The position numbers and the translations under genes are program-made. The notes beneath the pieces are model-generated. The model was not told the origin of the DNA and searched no databases. It saw only the letters and a list, made by a program, of their open reading frames with translations. This document shows, piece by piece, positions 53,233-64,000 of a DNA stretch of 64,000 bases. Numbering within the stretch: position 1 is the first letter of the stretch; the number at the start of each line of letters is the position of its first letter. Source of the stretch: Hormiphora californensis (taxonomy: Eukaryota; Ctenophora; Tentaculata; Cydippida; Pleurobrachiidae); contig CM035357.1 in the NCBI GenBank assembly GCA_020137815.1, positions 2,996,528-3,060,527 of the forward strand. Direction: 5' to 3'.

Positions 53233-54792
53233 AGAGAGAGAAGAGAGAGAGAGATAAAGAGAGATATAATCAGAGAGAGACAGAAGTAGAGATAGAGAGA
53301 ATAGAGAGAGGGGTATAGAATAGAGAGATAGAAGATCACTCAGTACTTAGGAGAGAGAGAAAGAGAGGGATAGAGAGAAAGAAATAGAGGGCCCAACCAG
53401 TAGGACAATGACTCCTTAGCCCTTGTGTAGTTACACTAGGAGAAAGAGACACAGAGCGAGGGCCGGAATACTCTTTATAGTCATTGCTCGCTAGGTCATC
53501 CTTTTGTTATGTTTTGCCAGGCTTATTATATATACATGTTATATTCATTTTATTATTATTTAGCTGCTATGATATGATTCATTGACAGTCATAATCATGA
53601 AGTAGGTGTTGTACTCTTTTACTATTTGCTTACTCCCCTCTCCCTATCTCTTTCTCTCTCCCTCTCTCTCCCCCTCTCTCTTTTTTTCATTTATCACTGC
53701 CATTTTTTGCGGTCAATATCGTTTACAATCTAAGCCCATGCTTCGATTGCAAACGATATTGACCTCATAAGAAATGGCAGCCATAACTATTATATATTCA
53801 GACTGACTGTATATATCGGCAATGAGTGTAGCTTGCACTGCGTCATTAGTCTTTCCTCTATAACTTGGTCGATCACTAATCATCTCCCTATCTCATTCTC
53901 TCAGTCTAGCTTTACTCCAAACTTTACATGATTTACATATTTATCGCCAACTACACAGATTGCTCTAACACTATATATCCTCACATCCAAAGTTAGCAGG
54001 TTGCTAGTCCCTATTGTACAACTACAATGATTGCCAAGTCTCTCTTTCTACCAGTCCCTTGCCTTGCTCGAACCTCTCTCACTGCAGGTGGGTTAGAACA
54101 TAATAACTGTAGTTCCCCAGTTTTCCTGTCCCCCAAGATCTCAGCTCACCTGGCTAGACGGTAGGATCGTGACATCATGGCCAATCCTTGGTTGGACAGG
54201 GCCACAGCAGTGGGTCCCAGTTGCTTCAGTAGGGCAACACCTCCTAGCTGGAGTAGGGATTGTACTGCTATATCCATTTCTGTGTAGTGACTTTCTTCTG
54301 AGGATAGGAGGGTGGTTACTGGTTAGGGGGAGAGAAGGAGTGGTTAGGGTGAATGGGAGAGAGAAAGGGTGGTTAGGGGAGTTTCGAGTGAGGATAGAGG
54401 AAGTGGTTAGGGGTGTGGGAAAGAAGGAGTGGTTAGGGTGTGTGAGAGAAGGGTGGTTAGGGAGAGTGAGAGAGAGAGAGAGAAGGGGTGGTTAGTGGAT
54501 AGGGGGATTGAGAGAAGGGGTCTATAAGTGATAGTAGATCTACCCCATTCATGCGAGGGGGGGGGGGGTCAGCGGGATTAGTTATTTGTTACTCTTTGAT
54601 ATTGGCCGTGAAGCCCACTAAATAATTGGAAGGGGTACATTAGGGTGCTGGGCAGAGTGATCTATGAAGAGAGAGTTCGACCGTTGTTGTCATGGTAACT
54701 CTTGTGATCAGTGACGTTACTGAAGAGGTATCAAATAGGTAACATGCAGGTAGCGAGAGGTAGAGGGGAAAAGACAGATAGATGGATAGATC

Positions 54793-54845
<53 letters not shown>

Positions 54846-55234
54846 TAGCTTAGATATAGAGATTAGAGAGAGAGAGAGAGTGACTGAGGGATGGAGTGAG
54901 AACTTTCTATGAACTATTTGAGTCTTTTTGTTACCGATAGCCCTCTATAGCTTGAACTGCCCTGCCCTTTTAGTATACCAGCGCAGCCACGTTATGACAA
55001 AACCTAACGTCTCATTTTTTACGTAGGTCTATCAATCATCTTCTCCCTTTTTATTCTCACTCAGTTATGTCGCAAGTGTGTGACTTTGGTGGATATGTAG
55101 TTAGTGTGCTGTGCGTGTAGTTCGCTGCCTCGTGTCCATTATCTGACTACATAGCTAGTCCAGGCCCCCTTTTGTTATAAAACAGTCTAATTACTGCTAA
55201 ACGAGCTTCATGTTTACAAATAGACGTTCTCTCT

Positions 55235-55297
<63 letters not shown>

Positions 55298-58200
55298 TTC
55301 TCTCTCTTTCTCTCTACCTCTCTCTACCTCTCTCTCGTTTATCCCTCTCTCCCTATCTAACTCGTCTCTCTTTGTTCTCTTCCTCTATCACTAATGACCC
55401 CTTCATTGCTCTGACCTTACTATATCCTCCACCACTATAATAACTCAATTCCGCTCCCTTTGATGAAATGATGAACGTCATTCTTAACCATTTTTTCAGT
55501 AATTTATGAAATTATGCTGCTCTTACTTCGTTATATATTTAGTGACAGATCCGTCTGGCGGCTTTCTCTAGAGAAGAATAATTGTGTAATGGCCGAGACC
55601 AGTCACTCTATCATAGTTGTATGATAAATTGTATGATAACTATACTAGCTCATAATCATATTTTGTTGTGTCTGACATTTTAAATACATAGTATGCTAAA
55701 CGTCTCGAGACGCATTATTATTATGGGATAATCATTGTCAACATCTCTAACTCCGCCGTTGCTATGACACCTTGCTGGTTTAGTTACTCCATGTTACGCC
55801 TCTCATTTTTGTTCTGTCGGACTATGTATTTAAACAACTTTATCCCAAGTTTTAAAAGCTGATTATACGTAGAACCTTTTTTGCACATTGGGACGTTAGT
55901 TTTTAGCTGTTGTTACACAAAATTTTAACTTAAATTGTCACCGAACCCCAAAACTAAGTCTATTACCTTACATGGGAATTCTGAACATGTGCCGTGTACA
56001 ATACAAAGTAGAAGAGAATGAGATCGGGAATGACGGTTATTATAATTGGACAGTTAAATACTTGGTTACACCATTCACCACCCCACGCTCCATGACCCCC
56101 ACACCCCAGACGGACCCCCCAGACGTCGTGTCGACCTCCCCCAGTCCCCTGCAGACTCACCTTTATCAGCGCCCTTGCTAAGTTGGGTCAACAGCACCTC
56201 CGCGCTATTCAACAACCTAAACTTTGTATGTTGAATAGTATTCTGTTCCTCGCTCCCATACCCAGGTACCACGGGAGACAGCGTTGCCATGGTTACCAAC
56301 AGGGAACAGTAGGCCAAGTTCGCATGGGCCGCTAGGGTACCAGTGATAGGGGCCACAGCAATGGGGGGTAGTTTGGATTTGAGGATGTGGTCGATTGCTG
56401 CTAGGTTGGTTGAGCTGTTTAGGGGTTCCTTGACGTTGAATTGGGGCACACCCTGTGTAGAGAGAGGGAGAGTGTTAGGGGACATATCAGTTGGATCGTG
56501 GAATTGTAACTTACTGTCATACAGTAAGACATGTAACTTAGTAGTATAACGCTTAGTGTAACTTATTCAATATCTTGAGGCGCTCGGGCTTGGTCATATT
56601 ACTCAACACTCTGAACACACATAATATCACAGCTGTACACATCATTACACGTCACATGTTTTACACGTCACACGTTTTATAGAGCATTGGGCACGTTTTA
56701 TAGAGCACGTTTTACACGTCACAAGTTTTACAGAGCACGTTTTACACGTCACGCGTTTTACTTGGTGACATAGACACCTGGCGACCCCCGCTGCACAGGT
56801 GTCTATGTCACCAAACGTTTTACAGGGCACGTTTTACAAAGTGGTATGATATAAGGACAACTTATAATAGCCCATTATGAATTGCTGAATATGTAATGGC
56901 TGAATACATAATGGGATAATATGAGTCGTAATATGATAAGTTAGATACATGTCACACGGCAGTGCTGCACTGGTCAACCTAATATTTCACAAACATGACG
57001 ACAAATACAACTTGTCATAATATCACAATATGTCACGACTACATATATAAAACTTGTCACGTCATAATACACAATATGTCACAATATGTCACAAACACAA
57101 CTTGTCACGTGTTTTCACATGTGCATCTTACCAGAAGGGAGTTAGCTGTAACAGGAATAAAGTTCTCCTATAGATATCGGACACAGAGATAGTTATTTAA
57201 TATTCACGAATAATTTCATATTTAGATGCAGGCATGCACCTCCGACTACAGTACCAACCAAGAACCCCTCTTCATGAATAAAAGTAAGCCCACCTTGTAC
57301 TGAATATCAGATCTTCACCTACCGTTTTGGCTGACTGGTTATCACCATGTTCCGTTGGTAGACGTGGCATTGCCTCTGCCTGGGATACAACGCTCCACAA
57401 TGCTATCGCCTCACTGACCAGACTCAGTTGGCAAAGTGCCCGGACTTTTAGGAGTCTAGAGGTCACCACGTGGGTTTGGTCGTGAAGTAGGGACATGGCA
57501 ACGTGGTGGTAGAGTGTTAGCACTGGTAAGGCCTGGGAAGGGGAAGTGAAGTTTATAGAGAGAACTTGATGGCTGATATCGATCCGTATCATAATAGAGA
57601 TGCAGGAAATTCAAAATTACTATAATATGGGTATCTTTGAACTTTGAAGACGGTGAGACCAAAATCCAGTACCTGCAGGGCGAACTGGTGCCTGACTAGT
57701 GTACCAGTGGTGTAGTGTAGGGCTGCCATAAGGGTACCCGGGTTACACCTCCATCTATCAGATAGGAGATCCACTCCCGGGATCAGGCATGGGATATTGA
57801 ATCCTGGGGGAGGGAGTTATGTTATGTGATCCTCTCCAGGTACATATTAGACATGGAATATTGAATCATGGGGGGGGGGGGGTAATTATGTTATGTGATC
57901 CGATCCACTAACTTATATACAGCTGTCTAGAGAGATGAATAGAAAGTTTTGAGAAAAACATTTAATCAATATATCAAACTTTCATACCTGGCCCAATTTC
58001 GTATCTCGCATACTCTTGATCGGTGGAGGGGTGTGGCAGTGAACTCTGGAAGAGAGCTTTAAAGAACTGTGCCGCAAGTAAAGCAGCATCAACCCTATCA
58101 TCAATACTGTGTGACATCACAAGTTGGGAGATGTTAGCAGCAATGCATGCTCCCAGGGTACACCCCCAGATCTGGCATCGGGCCAGGAGTTGTTCCGGGG

Positions 58201-59290
58201 TCAGGGAGTGCCAGTTTTGGATTGAGTTGGGCACGTGTAGAAGGGCATCGAGTGTGTCGCACCACCATTTAAATGCTCCCCTATTATAATGGGAAGAAAG
58301 AGTTACTGAGTAGCCATGGCAACTAGGGGGGAAAAGGATTGGAAGGTTGATGGAACTTATTTTTGCCGTTGTCTTGAGAACTCAGAACTGTACAGTGTAC
58401 TCAAAACTGTAAACTTTCCATAAACAACTTACTTGAGGTTTCCTGAATGGAAAAGAACATTCCCAAGTTCGTGCATTGTCTGAATCACAAGGTCCGTTTT
58501 GCCCTTTACTTGCAGCATTTCTGAAGAGTTTTATTATTTGTGAAATATATGGAGAAAAGTCTGGAACAGCTGGACGAAATGTCTATTATAGTTCCCACCC
58601 TTTTTGTGGTAAGTGCCACTCAGTAAGTGGTAACTTATAGTGTGTGTGTGTGTGTGCGTGTGTTTTGCACCTCCCATCATTCCGCCCACTGTGCTGCCCC
58701 TTCATAGGTCGACAGCCGACCTCTATTATAATCACTCCACGCCACTACCCCCCACACAAAGGGACAGTGTTGGTGTTCTCCGGTTCAGTCCTGGTGTTCT
58801 GCAGTGGTAACTAAGTGATAACTATGGTAAGAAAGGCTAGAACAGGGTTACACATACCGATTGTTTTCTCGTAGCATGAAATGACAGCCCCGTAGGATGA
58901 GGGAGATAGCGGGGCAATTAGAAGGTCATCCGGCTTATCAAATATTTTAGTAGTTGTGCTTGGGTGAAGCGAGGAAATAGGGGATGTAGTTGCTACACCG
59001 CCTGAGGAAACACAAGGATATTAGTTGGATGTGAAACTCGCAAGGATTTGTTCTATTCTAAATGTTAAACACACAAGGATTTGTTCTATTCTGAATGTTT
59101 AACTCGCAAGGATTTGTTCTATTCTAAATATTAAACCTCGGAAGTATCCAGCAAGATAACACAGGAGCATCTGCCGGCAATGTTGTAGAGAAAGAGCTGT
59201 GTGGGATCTCTCTTCTAAGAATTTTCTCAGACTCTTTTGATCTTCCTCAATGTTGAGCGGTACGGACACCAATCGCAGTGCTTCTACCAC
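47142..59290 (-). CDS. CFAP54-like: CFAP54-like axonemal protein, C-terminal ~1,190 residues
   Basis: Nineteen exons: 59290-59137, 59001-58858, 58520-58433, 58280-57988, 57803-57673, 57532-57323, 56452-56161, 54297-54150, 52881-52765 (see frame note), 51721-51585, 51129-50905, 50833-50712, 50578-50151, 50009-49848, 49730-49450, 48406-48332, 48035-47910, 47730-47494, 47336-47142 (stop). Segments KWWCDTLDALLHVP, ALLAAQFFKALFQSSLPHP, DQEYARYEIG, CLIPGVDLLSDRWR, LPVLTLYHHVAM, RLLKVRALCQLSLVSEA and ARIPEPSCASAG fit the conserved helical core of CFAP54, a large protein of the ciliary central-pair C1d projection needed for motility. The name rests on remembered family patterns, not a search. The N-terminal half must lie beyond 64 kb. 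Phase matches at every junction except exon 52881: with its best acceptor the frame slips by one base; a weak acceptor starting the exon at 52856 would keep it. The donors at 50904 and the last acceptor are also weak choices. Confidence 0.83.
48137..48180. mobile_element. Fragment of pogo/Tigger-like MITE, CFAP54-like intron
   Basis: Only about 41 bp remains between TA flanks: cagtcgaaccccgatttacc, a short core, and a diverged right end tctgattg. Confidence 0.6.
48440..49300. repeat. Minisatellite of ~45-65-bp units, CFAP54-like intron
   Basis: About 15 units share gggggtaccagtcctaccaa followed by a G-rich run and ggttattgggctg. Some units include the extra segment ctgctcactgaactg. Unit length varies with the G-rich part. 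Confidence 0.93.
51460..51507. repeat. gcattggcc-family half copy
   Basis: Only the left half (ctgtcaggccaatgctctga then ccaccgcg) is well preserved. It lies in the CFAP54-like intron between the exons 51721-51585 and 51129-50905. Confidence 0.6.
51804..51846. repeat. Short (TC)n tract
   Basis: A 40-bp pyrimidine dinucleotide run in the 1.0-kb CFAP54-like intron 51722-52764. Apart from this and the MITE at 52215, nothing else was recognised there. Confidence 0.9.
52215..52384. mobile_element. pogo/Tigger-like MITE, CFAP54-like intron
   Basis: The 170-bp element sits between TA dinucleotides, starts cagtcggacaccgatttagt and ends ccactaaatcggggtccgactg. The interior uses gccactaaatcgggg where the 34028 copy has ggtaaatcgggg, so the two belong to sister subfamilies with the same ends. 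Confidence 0.87.
52989..55330. repeat. Cluster of GA/TC microsatellites in CFAP54-like introns
   Basis: (GA)n tracts occur at 52992-53046, 53196-53260 and 54796-54842, and a (TC)n tract at 55220-55330. Looser ggtggttaggg-type repeats run 54310-54510. A hairpin lies at 53701-53788 (ggtcaatatcgtttacaatc and its complement). One exon (54297-54150) is embedded in the cluster. Confidence 0.88.
54860..56160. other. Long CFAP54-like intron segment without exon
   Basis: Apart from the (TC)n tract, AT-rich sequence with no recognised element. A 69-codon plus-strand ORF at 55972-56181 overlaps the following exon in antisense and is not supported. Confidence 0.5.
56640..57120. repeat. Degenerate acacgt-type tandem repeats and a hairpin
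   Basis: Words such as cacgttttacacgtcac recur at 56640-56830, interrupted by a hairpin at 56766-56815 (ggtgacatagacacctg and complement). Words such as cacaatatgtcac and cacaacttgtcac recur at 56995-57120. All are in the CFAP54-like intron 56453-57322. Confidence 0.8.
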
Positions 59291-61229
59291 CTGGTGGAAT
59301 TGTTGAGTAGTTAGTTATAGAATTACTATAGTGGGTTACTTAGTAATTACGGGTGTTATAGAGCTTGCGAGTATCACTCTTGTCTAAGGGAGTAGAGAGA
59401 GATCTTGGATAAGTCGCTTAGAGCATACATATGTTATATGTGTGAGAGAGAGCCACTGTGTATCGGCTTAATAAATATCCTGAGCGGTGCACCAATAGGC
59501 TCACTAAACGCTTGTATAGTCGCATTATATCCAATATGGTTATGCTTATGAGTGAATGCATGTACGTATAAACGCACTAATTTGTTACTTATCGACGATG
59601 TGTCATGTATAACCTCGAGACACTACCTCGGGGTCCAGTTTTCACACCCATATAGCTTACTAGCCCTGTGATACTGATCTGTGGCCCGTATCATACTCGT
59701 ATCAGTATTACTGATGTGGCCCGTATTATAACAGTTGCAGCTTGTAAAAAGGGGCACGAGTACAAGAGTTGAGGCCATATATACCCTAAACCCGGGTTTA
59801 ATTAATATATTATGTGTCACCCCAACATACTTTTGGAATCACGTAGTCTGATATATATATATATATATATACGTGGCGGTATAACATAACTAGTTTGGTG
59901 GCACAGTCACCATCATAGGGCTGTTCACTAGCTCGCAAGGGAGTCAAAGGGTGAGCGTCCAAACATGTAGTTTCTCAACTGACGTCAACGAATGGTCACC
60001 CGTAGTCAACGTGAAGTGATGATTTGTGCCCAAATATTTTCATGTCTAGTCAGTATATCATGAATGTCACGCCATGATATCGTATGTTGTCTGTCACCGT
60101 ACCTTAGTCATTATGGCCATGGAGATAACCGTGCACATGACGTCATAGTACATGTTTGTATGGCAGGCCCAATGTAACGTCATACTGACTTACTGGTCTA
60201 GAATGTTTTCAGTATCAAGGTAGCGGTCAATTCACGAGGGTCCGAATATATCGATGTCTCTGTGCTGGTTTATTGACTTCACTTATATTCGCTTGGCCAA
60301 CTATTATTTTGGTGCTGCAGGTCAAAGCTTCTAGCTAGTTTTTTTTTTCCCAAATACTGTTCTTCTGTCTCATCTCATCCCCGCTCTCTATCTCTGCTCG
60401 TCTTGTGACTTTCTCCTTCCACTCTCGTCATCCTCTCTGTCTCGTCTCTCTCTCTCTCTCGTGGTCTACGCCAACTCAGAGGATTTGGTGGCGAGAGGGT
60501 CGTGAGCGGTCATATCACTCTTGTATGTTTTCGCTCTATTCTTCTCGTCATCACTCTTCTTCTATTCTCTCTACTTCTCTCCTCTCGCTCTCTCTCTCCT
60601 CCTCTTCTACTTCTCTCCTCATCTCTCTCGGTCTCATCTCTCTCTACTGGCTCCCTCTCCTCTTTGCCCCGCTCCGTGTGGTTGCTCCTCTCTAGACCTT
60701 ACCTCCTGGCTCCCTCTTCGTCTCCCCTCTCTTCCCTGTCCCACCCGCATCTCTCCTCTCCGCCTCATATCTACTATTGTGCTCTCTACTCTCTCTCTCT
60801 CTCTCTCTCATCGGACCTCTCTCTCGTCTCTCTCCTCTCTCTTCTCTTGTTGCTCTCCTCCTCTCTGTCTCTCGTCTCTCCTGTCTTGTTGTGTGTACCA
60901 ACAAGAGGTAGTTTGTGTGTGTGAGAGTGTGTCTTGACGGTCAACACTCTTGAGGCTCTATTTCTTTCTCTCTTTCTCTCTCTCCCTATCTCTCTCTCAC
61001 TCCCACTATCCCTCTCCCCCTCTCTTTCCCTCTCTCCCCCCTCTCGCTCTCTCCCTCTCTTTCCCTTTCTTACACATAAATTATTTTTCTCCAACAATCC
61101 CTTTGCTTCGCTCATTTTAATGTTGCTTCTCTTGTTTGGTACTGTTATACTGCCTTGAATATTTCATCAATATAGAGGTTAAAATGGCCTCGAGAAATTT
61201 CCTTCTTACATCTTCATGTTCATATGGTT
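59291..61229. other. Region upstream of the last visible CFAP54-like exon
   Basis: No further CFAP54-like exon was found here or to the end of the window, so this is probably a long intron. It includes (TA)n near 59852-59870 and a pyrimidine-rich stretch at 60360-61080. Small ORFs in the latter are compositional. Confidence 0.5.
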
Positions 61230-61660
61230 GCTCAACACACACTCTCTCTGTTTACCGAGCGTGTTCTTCTGCAGTACTACTGCGTTATAGCTGGCTTTTC
61301 TCATTGGATATCGTAGCTTACTATCATTGGACAACGCAGTCGTGAACGCGTTAGTCAAAATATCGCGTTATAACGCGTTTCTCTGCAGTACTGCTGCTGT
61401 ACGACTGGCTTATTTCATTGGACAGTGTTGTCGTGTGGGTTGTTGTCATTGGATAACGACGTCGTGACTGCGTTAGTCAAAATAACGCAATTTTCTATAG
61501 TATAAATATCACTGCTCACACCAGAATGGTCACTTTTCTGCTAGTCGACAAGAAACTCTCTGGAACTCTACTAAACCCTCTGGAACTCTACTACTATTCT
61601 AAAGGGAACCTCTGCCCGAATTTTTGCTCGATTTGACTCTAAATTTCTGTGGATCTAAGG
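61230..61660 (+). promoter_or_regulatory. Candidate promoter with TATA box
   Basis: Two diverged direct repeats (ttctgcagtactactgcg... and tctctgcagtactgctgctg...) each contain cattgga, an inverted CCAAT. They precede tataaata at 61501-61508. About 155 bp downstream, gatctaaggtgagaatt looks like an exon end and donor. The arrangement resembles an RNA polymerase II promoter reading rightwards, but no coding exon follows within the window, so this is a weak call. Confidence 0.4.
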
Positions 61661-61801
61661 TGAGAATTATTCTGAGTTGTTTTTTAACTTACTGCTGTCT
61701 TAATGAAAATTTCTAAGTGATAATTCATAGTTATAGTGCTGTGTTTGTGTCCTACTCGTTTTTTTTCTGTTAGAAACTGCTAAATATTTTTCTAAATCCT
61801 T

Positions 61802-62620
61802 GACTCCCTCGCTAACACCGTGCTCTCAGGAGTTGTAAGAGGTTCATAATATTGGTTTAAAACGAAATTCAAGAGGAGAAATAATTTGTGGATTTCTTGA
61901 GGATCTGTGGACGATCTTTTTGTCTCAGCGAACTAGGTAAGAATCACTCTAGGGGGGTCTTGATATCATTATCAATCGTTTCCTTCCTACACTACACGAA
62001 GGTCCACTGTGGGGTATATTGCCTTTACACTTAGAATCAACTGCTGGGTCGCAGGTGCAACTTTTCCCCCCGAATAATTAGTATGATCAGATCCATAACT
62101 GCTAAATATTGACTAAATTGACTAAATTGACTAAATCCTTGACTCCCTCGCTAACACCGTGCTCTCAGGAGTTGTAAGAGGTTCATAATATTGGTTTAAA
62201 ACGAAATTCAAGAGGAGAAATAATTTGTGGATTTCTTGAGGATCTGTGGACGATCTTTTTGTCTCAGCGAACTAGGTAAGAATCACTCTAGGGGGGTCTT
62301 GATATCATTATCAATCGTTTCCTTGCTACACTACACGAAGGTCCACTGTGGGGGTATATTGCCTTTACACTTAGAATCAACTGCTGGGTCGCAGGTGCAA
62401 CTTTTCCCCCCGAATAAGTAGTATGATCAGATCCATAACTGCTAAATATTTTTCTAAATCCTTGACTCCTTCGCTAACACCGTGCTCTCAGGAGTTATAA
62501 GAGGATCATAATATTGGTATAAAACGAGATCAAGAGGAGAAATAGTTTGTGGATTTCTTGAGGATCTGTGGACGATCTTTTTATCTCAGCGAACTAGGTA
62601 AGAATCACTCTAGGGGGGTT
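61802..62620. repeat. ~320-340-bp tandem array, 2.5 units, each with a donor-like site
   Basis: Units start at 61802, 62141 and 62463 with gactccctcgctaacaccgt (gactccttcg in the third). Each contains tttttgtctcagcgaactag followed by gtaagaatcactc, that is, an acceptor-like tract and a good donor. Units are nearly identical except near their junctions. Confidence 0.88.
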
Positions 62621-64000
62621 GTTCGGACGGATTCTGGTGGTGTATCACGTAGTATCTCAGATTGAGCTATTGAGATTAGCTGCGCATGTCACAAACATGG
62701 AGCTTACTCGACTCGAACTAGCACCCCATATATAATTTCATAATTTTTGGGTCTCGAGAACCAAGTATGATGGGATCGGGTCCGCATTGCCATGGGATGG
62801 GCGCTTGCGTATCGGGCGGTGGGGGGATCCGCTGTACTCACTCACATGACCCTGCGTTGTACGGAGCGCAATGTATTGCATTGCAGCTTCGGATGGTCCG
62901 GTGCTTGGTGGTAACCAGCCTAGAGAGCCAAGCACCGCAAGAACGGCCATCCTTAGTGGATCCGGTTACCAATGGGTAGCAACTCAGGGGTGGGAGTGGC
63001 TGGGCGGGACTCCTCGCCTGCGGTGGCGCTTGTGTTCAGCTTTTTTCGTGGCAATATGGATTGATTCAGTAGTATTGGAAAAATGTCTGTTATGATGAGG
63101 ATTTGATAATCCAAAGTAGCAAAGTTAAATATTTTGGGAATAGCATCAGTTATAGAAGGAGGGTATGAAAATTTTGCCCAGGTCGAGATCCAGAGTAGTA
63201 GAGGATAGAGAGAGATGGATGCACTCATAGAAGTTGAGAGATCAGAGAGAGATCCAGCCGAGCATTGACATACTGTGGGGATGGAGCAGCATTAGTAAAT
63301 ACACGTAGTAGCACTCAGAGCAACGGGATAGTGGGGAACGGTTAAGCAAGGGAGAGAGCTTGAATAATAGAACGAAATATTTTGGTGGATCATTACAACA
63401 GAATTATATCTTTATGAGACTCATATTAAGCTGGACAACCAAACATTCGCCTTGTGTTCAATTTTTGGTCGTTGCCCGACAGGTCTCTTTCCAACTTGCA
63501 CTCTATCTCCTTTGGTGCCGCCCACTTCCGATCCCACTGGCTGCCAAACAATACCCCATTGAGGGTCTTTGTCGGTACAAGATTCGGCTAGGGTACTAAT
63601 CAGTAGGACTGCACCCATACAATACGTACTTTGACCTTGGGTGTCTTTCCACGGGGAGATCCCGTCTTAGGGGTTCGTCTATATAAAATGGGAAAGACTG
63701 GTATGGCTGGATGGACGTTTAGTTCTAACCCAAGGGACATGACTTTCATATCGAATTTTTGCACTCACACAAACTTAACTCTAGGCCGAATAGCACACTC
63801 TGTGTGCGAATGCAGAGGTCCAGCTTTAAAGGTTAAAATAATATGTATATTATGCCAAAAACTAACAGAAATTAGTTTACTGGAAAGGTGACCACTTTTG
63901 TTGTCAAACTGACACCCTTACCCTCTCCGGGTTTCATCATTATCTTTCCCTTTCTGATTTCTCTCTGATTTCTCTCTGATTTCTCTCTGATTTCTCTCTC
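62621..64000. other. Window end, no recognised gene
   Basis: A relatively GC-rich block near 62780-63040 has no ORF or RNA fold I recognise. A minus-strand ORF at 63421-63618 is unassigned. The last 60 bp are a gatttctctct tandem repeat that runs out of the window. Confidence 0.45.

Noticed and set aside
62770-63050. GC-rich block as a structured RNA gene
   Set aside because: No rRNA, snRNA or tRNA motif recognised and no convincing fold by eye.

Overview
This window is animal nuclear DNA: multi-exon genes with GT-AG introns, metazoan signalling and cilium proteins, and a heavy load of small DNA transposons, hairpins and microsatellites. A rhodopsin-class GPCR, an Ig-domain receptor, an STXBP4-like PDZ/WW scaffold and a CFAP54-like axonemal protein point to an invertebrate with motile cilia. 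Intron texture and the weak similarity of the receptors would fit a non-bilaterian such as a sponge; that last step is inference only. No rRNA, confident tRNA, CRISPR or prokaryotic feature was seen. Exons were joined by hand from splice signals and reading phase. The GPCR, Ig-receptor and STXBP4-like models each close as an exact multiple of three, which supports them.

Layout. 2.2-12.3 kb (+): five exons of an unrecognised protein; its second known intron holds an intact 4.85 kb RNase H-encoding LINE nested in a tandem fold-back repeat. 15.0-17.7 kb (+): a four-exon class A GPCR. 18.2-28.7 kb (+): a 17-exon single-pass receptor with about four Ig-like domains. 29.7-40.2 kb (-): a 13-exon STXBP4 homologue with two PDZ domains, an EF-hand-like segment, a helical region and a C-terminal WW domain; its first intron carries a 5'-truncated L2/CR1-type LINE. 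42.1-45.1 kb (+): exons of a Cys-rich single-pass membrane protein with an intronless BTB-domain ORF inside one of its introns. 47.1-59.3 kb (-): 19 exons for the C-terminal ~1,190 residues of a CFAP54-like protein. 59.3-64 kb: repeats, with a TATA-containing promoter-like stretch and a tandem array carrying repeated splice-donor-like sites.

The genes are not an operon. The Ig receptor and STXBP4-like gene are tail to tail, the STXBP4-like gene and the membrane-protein gene are head to head, and the latter is tail to tail with the CFAP54-like gene.

The strongest unusual signals are in how repeats meet gene structure: a hAT-like MITE whose target duplication copied a splice donor; a tandem repeat that made three decoy copies of the acceptor and first codons of a PDZ exon, each followed by an in-frame stop; a duplicated Ig-exon end inside an inverted-repeat complex; series of abutting perfect palindromes in introns; a 1.25 kb palindrome; and a ~543 bp MULE-like family with hairpins near each end. 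I found no gene cluster that clearly amounts to a new biological system.
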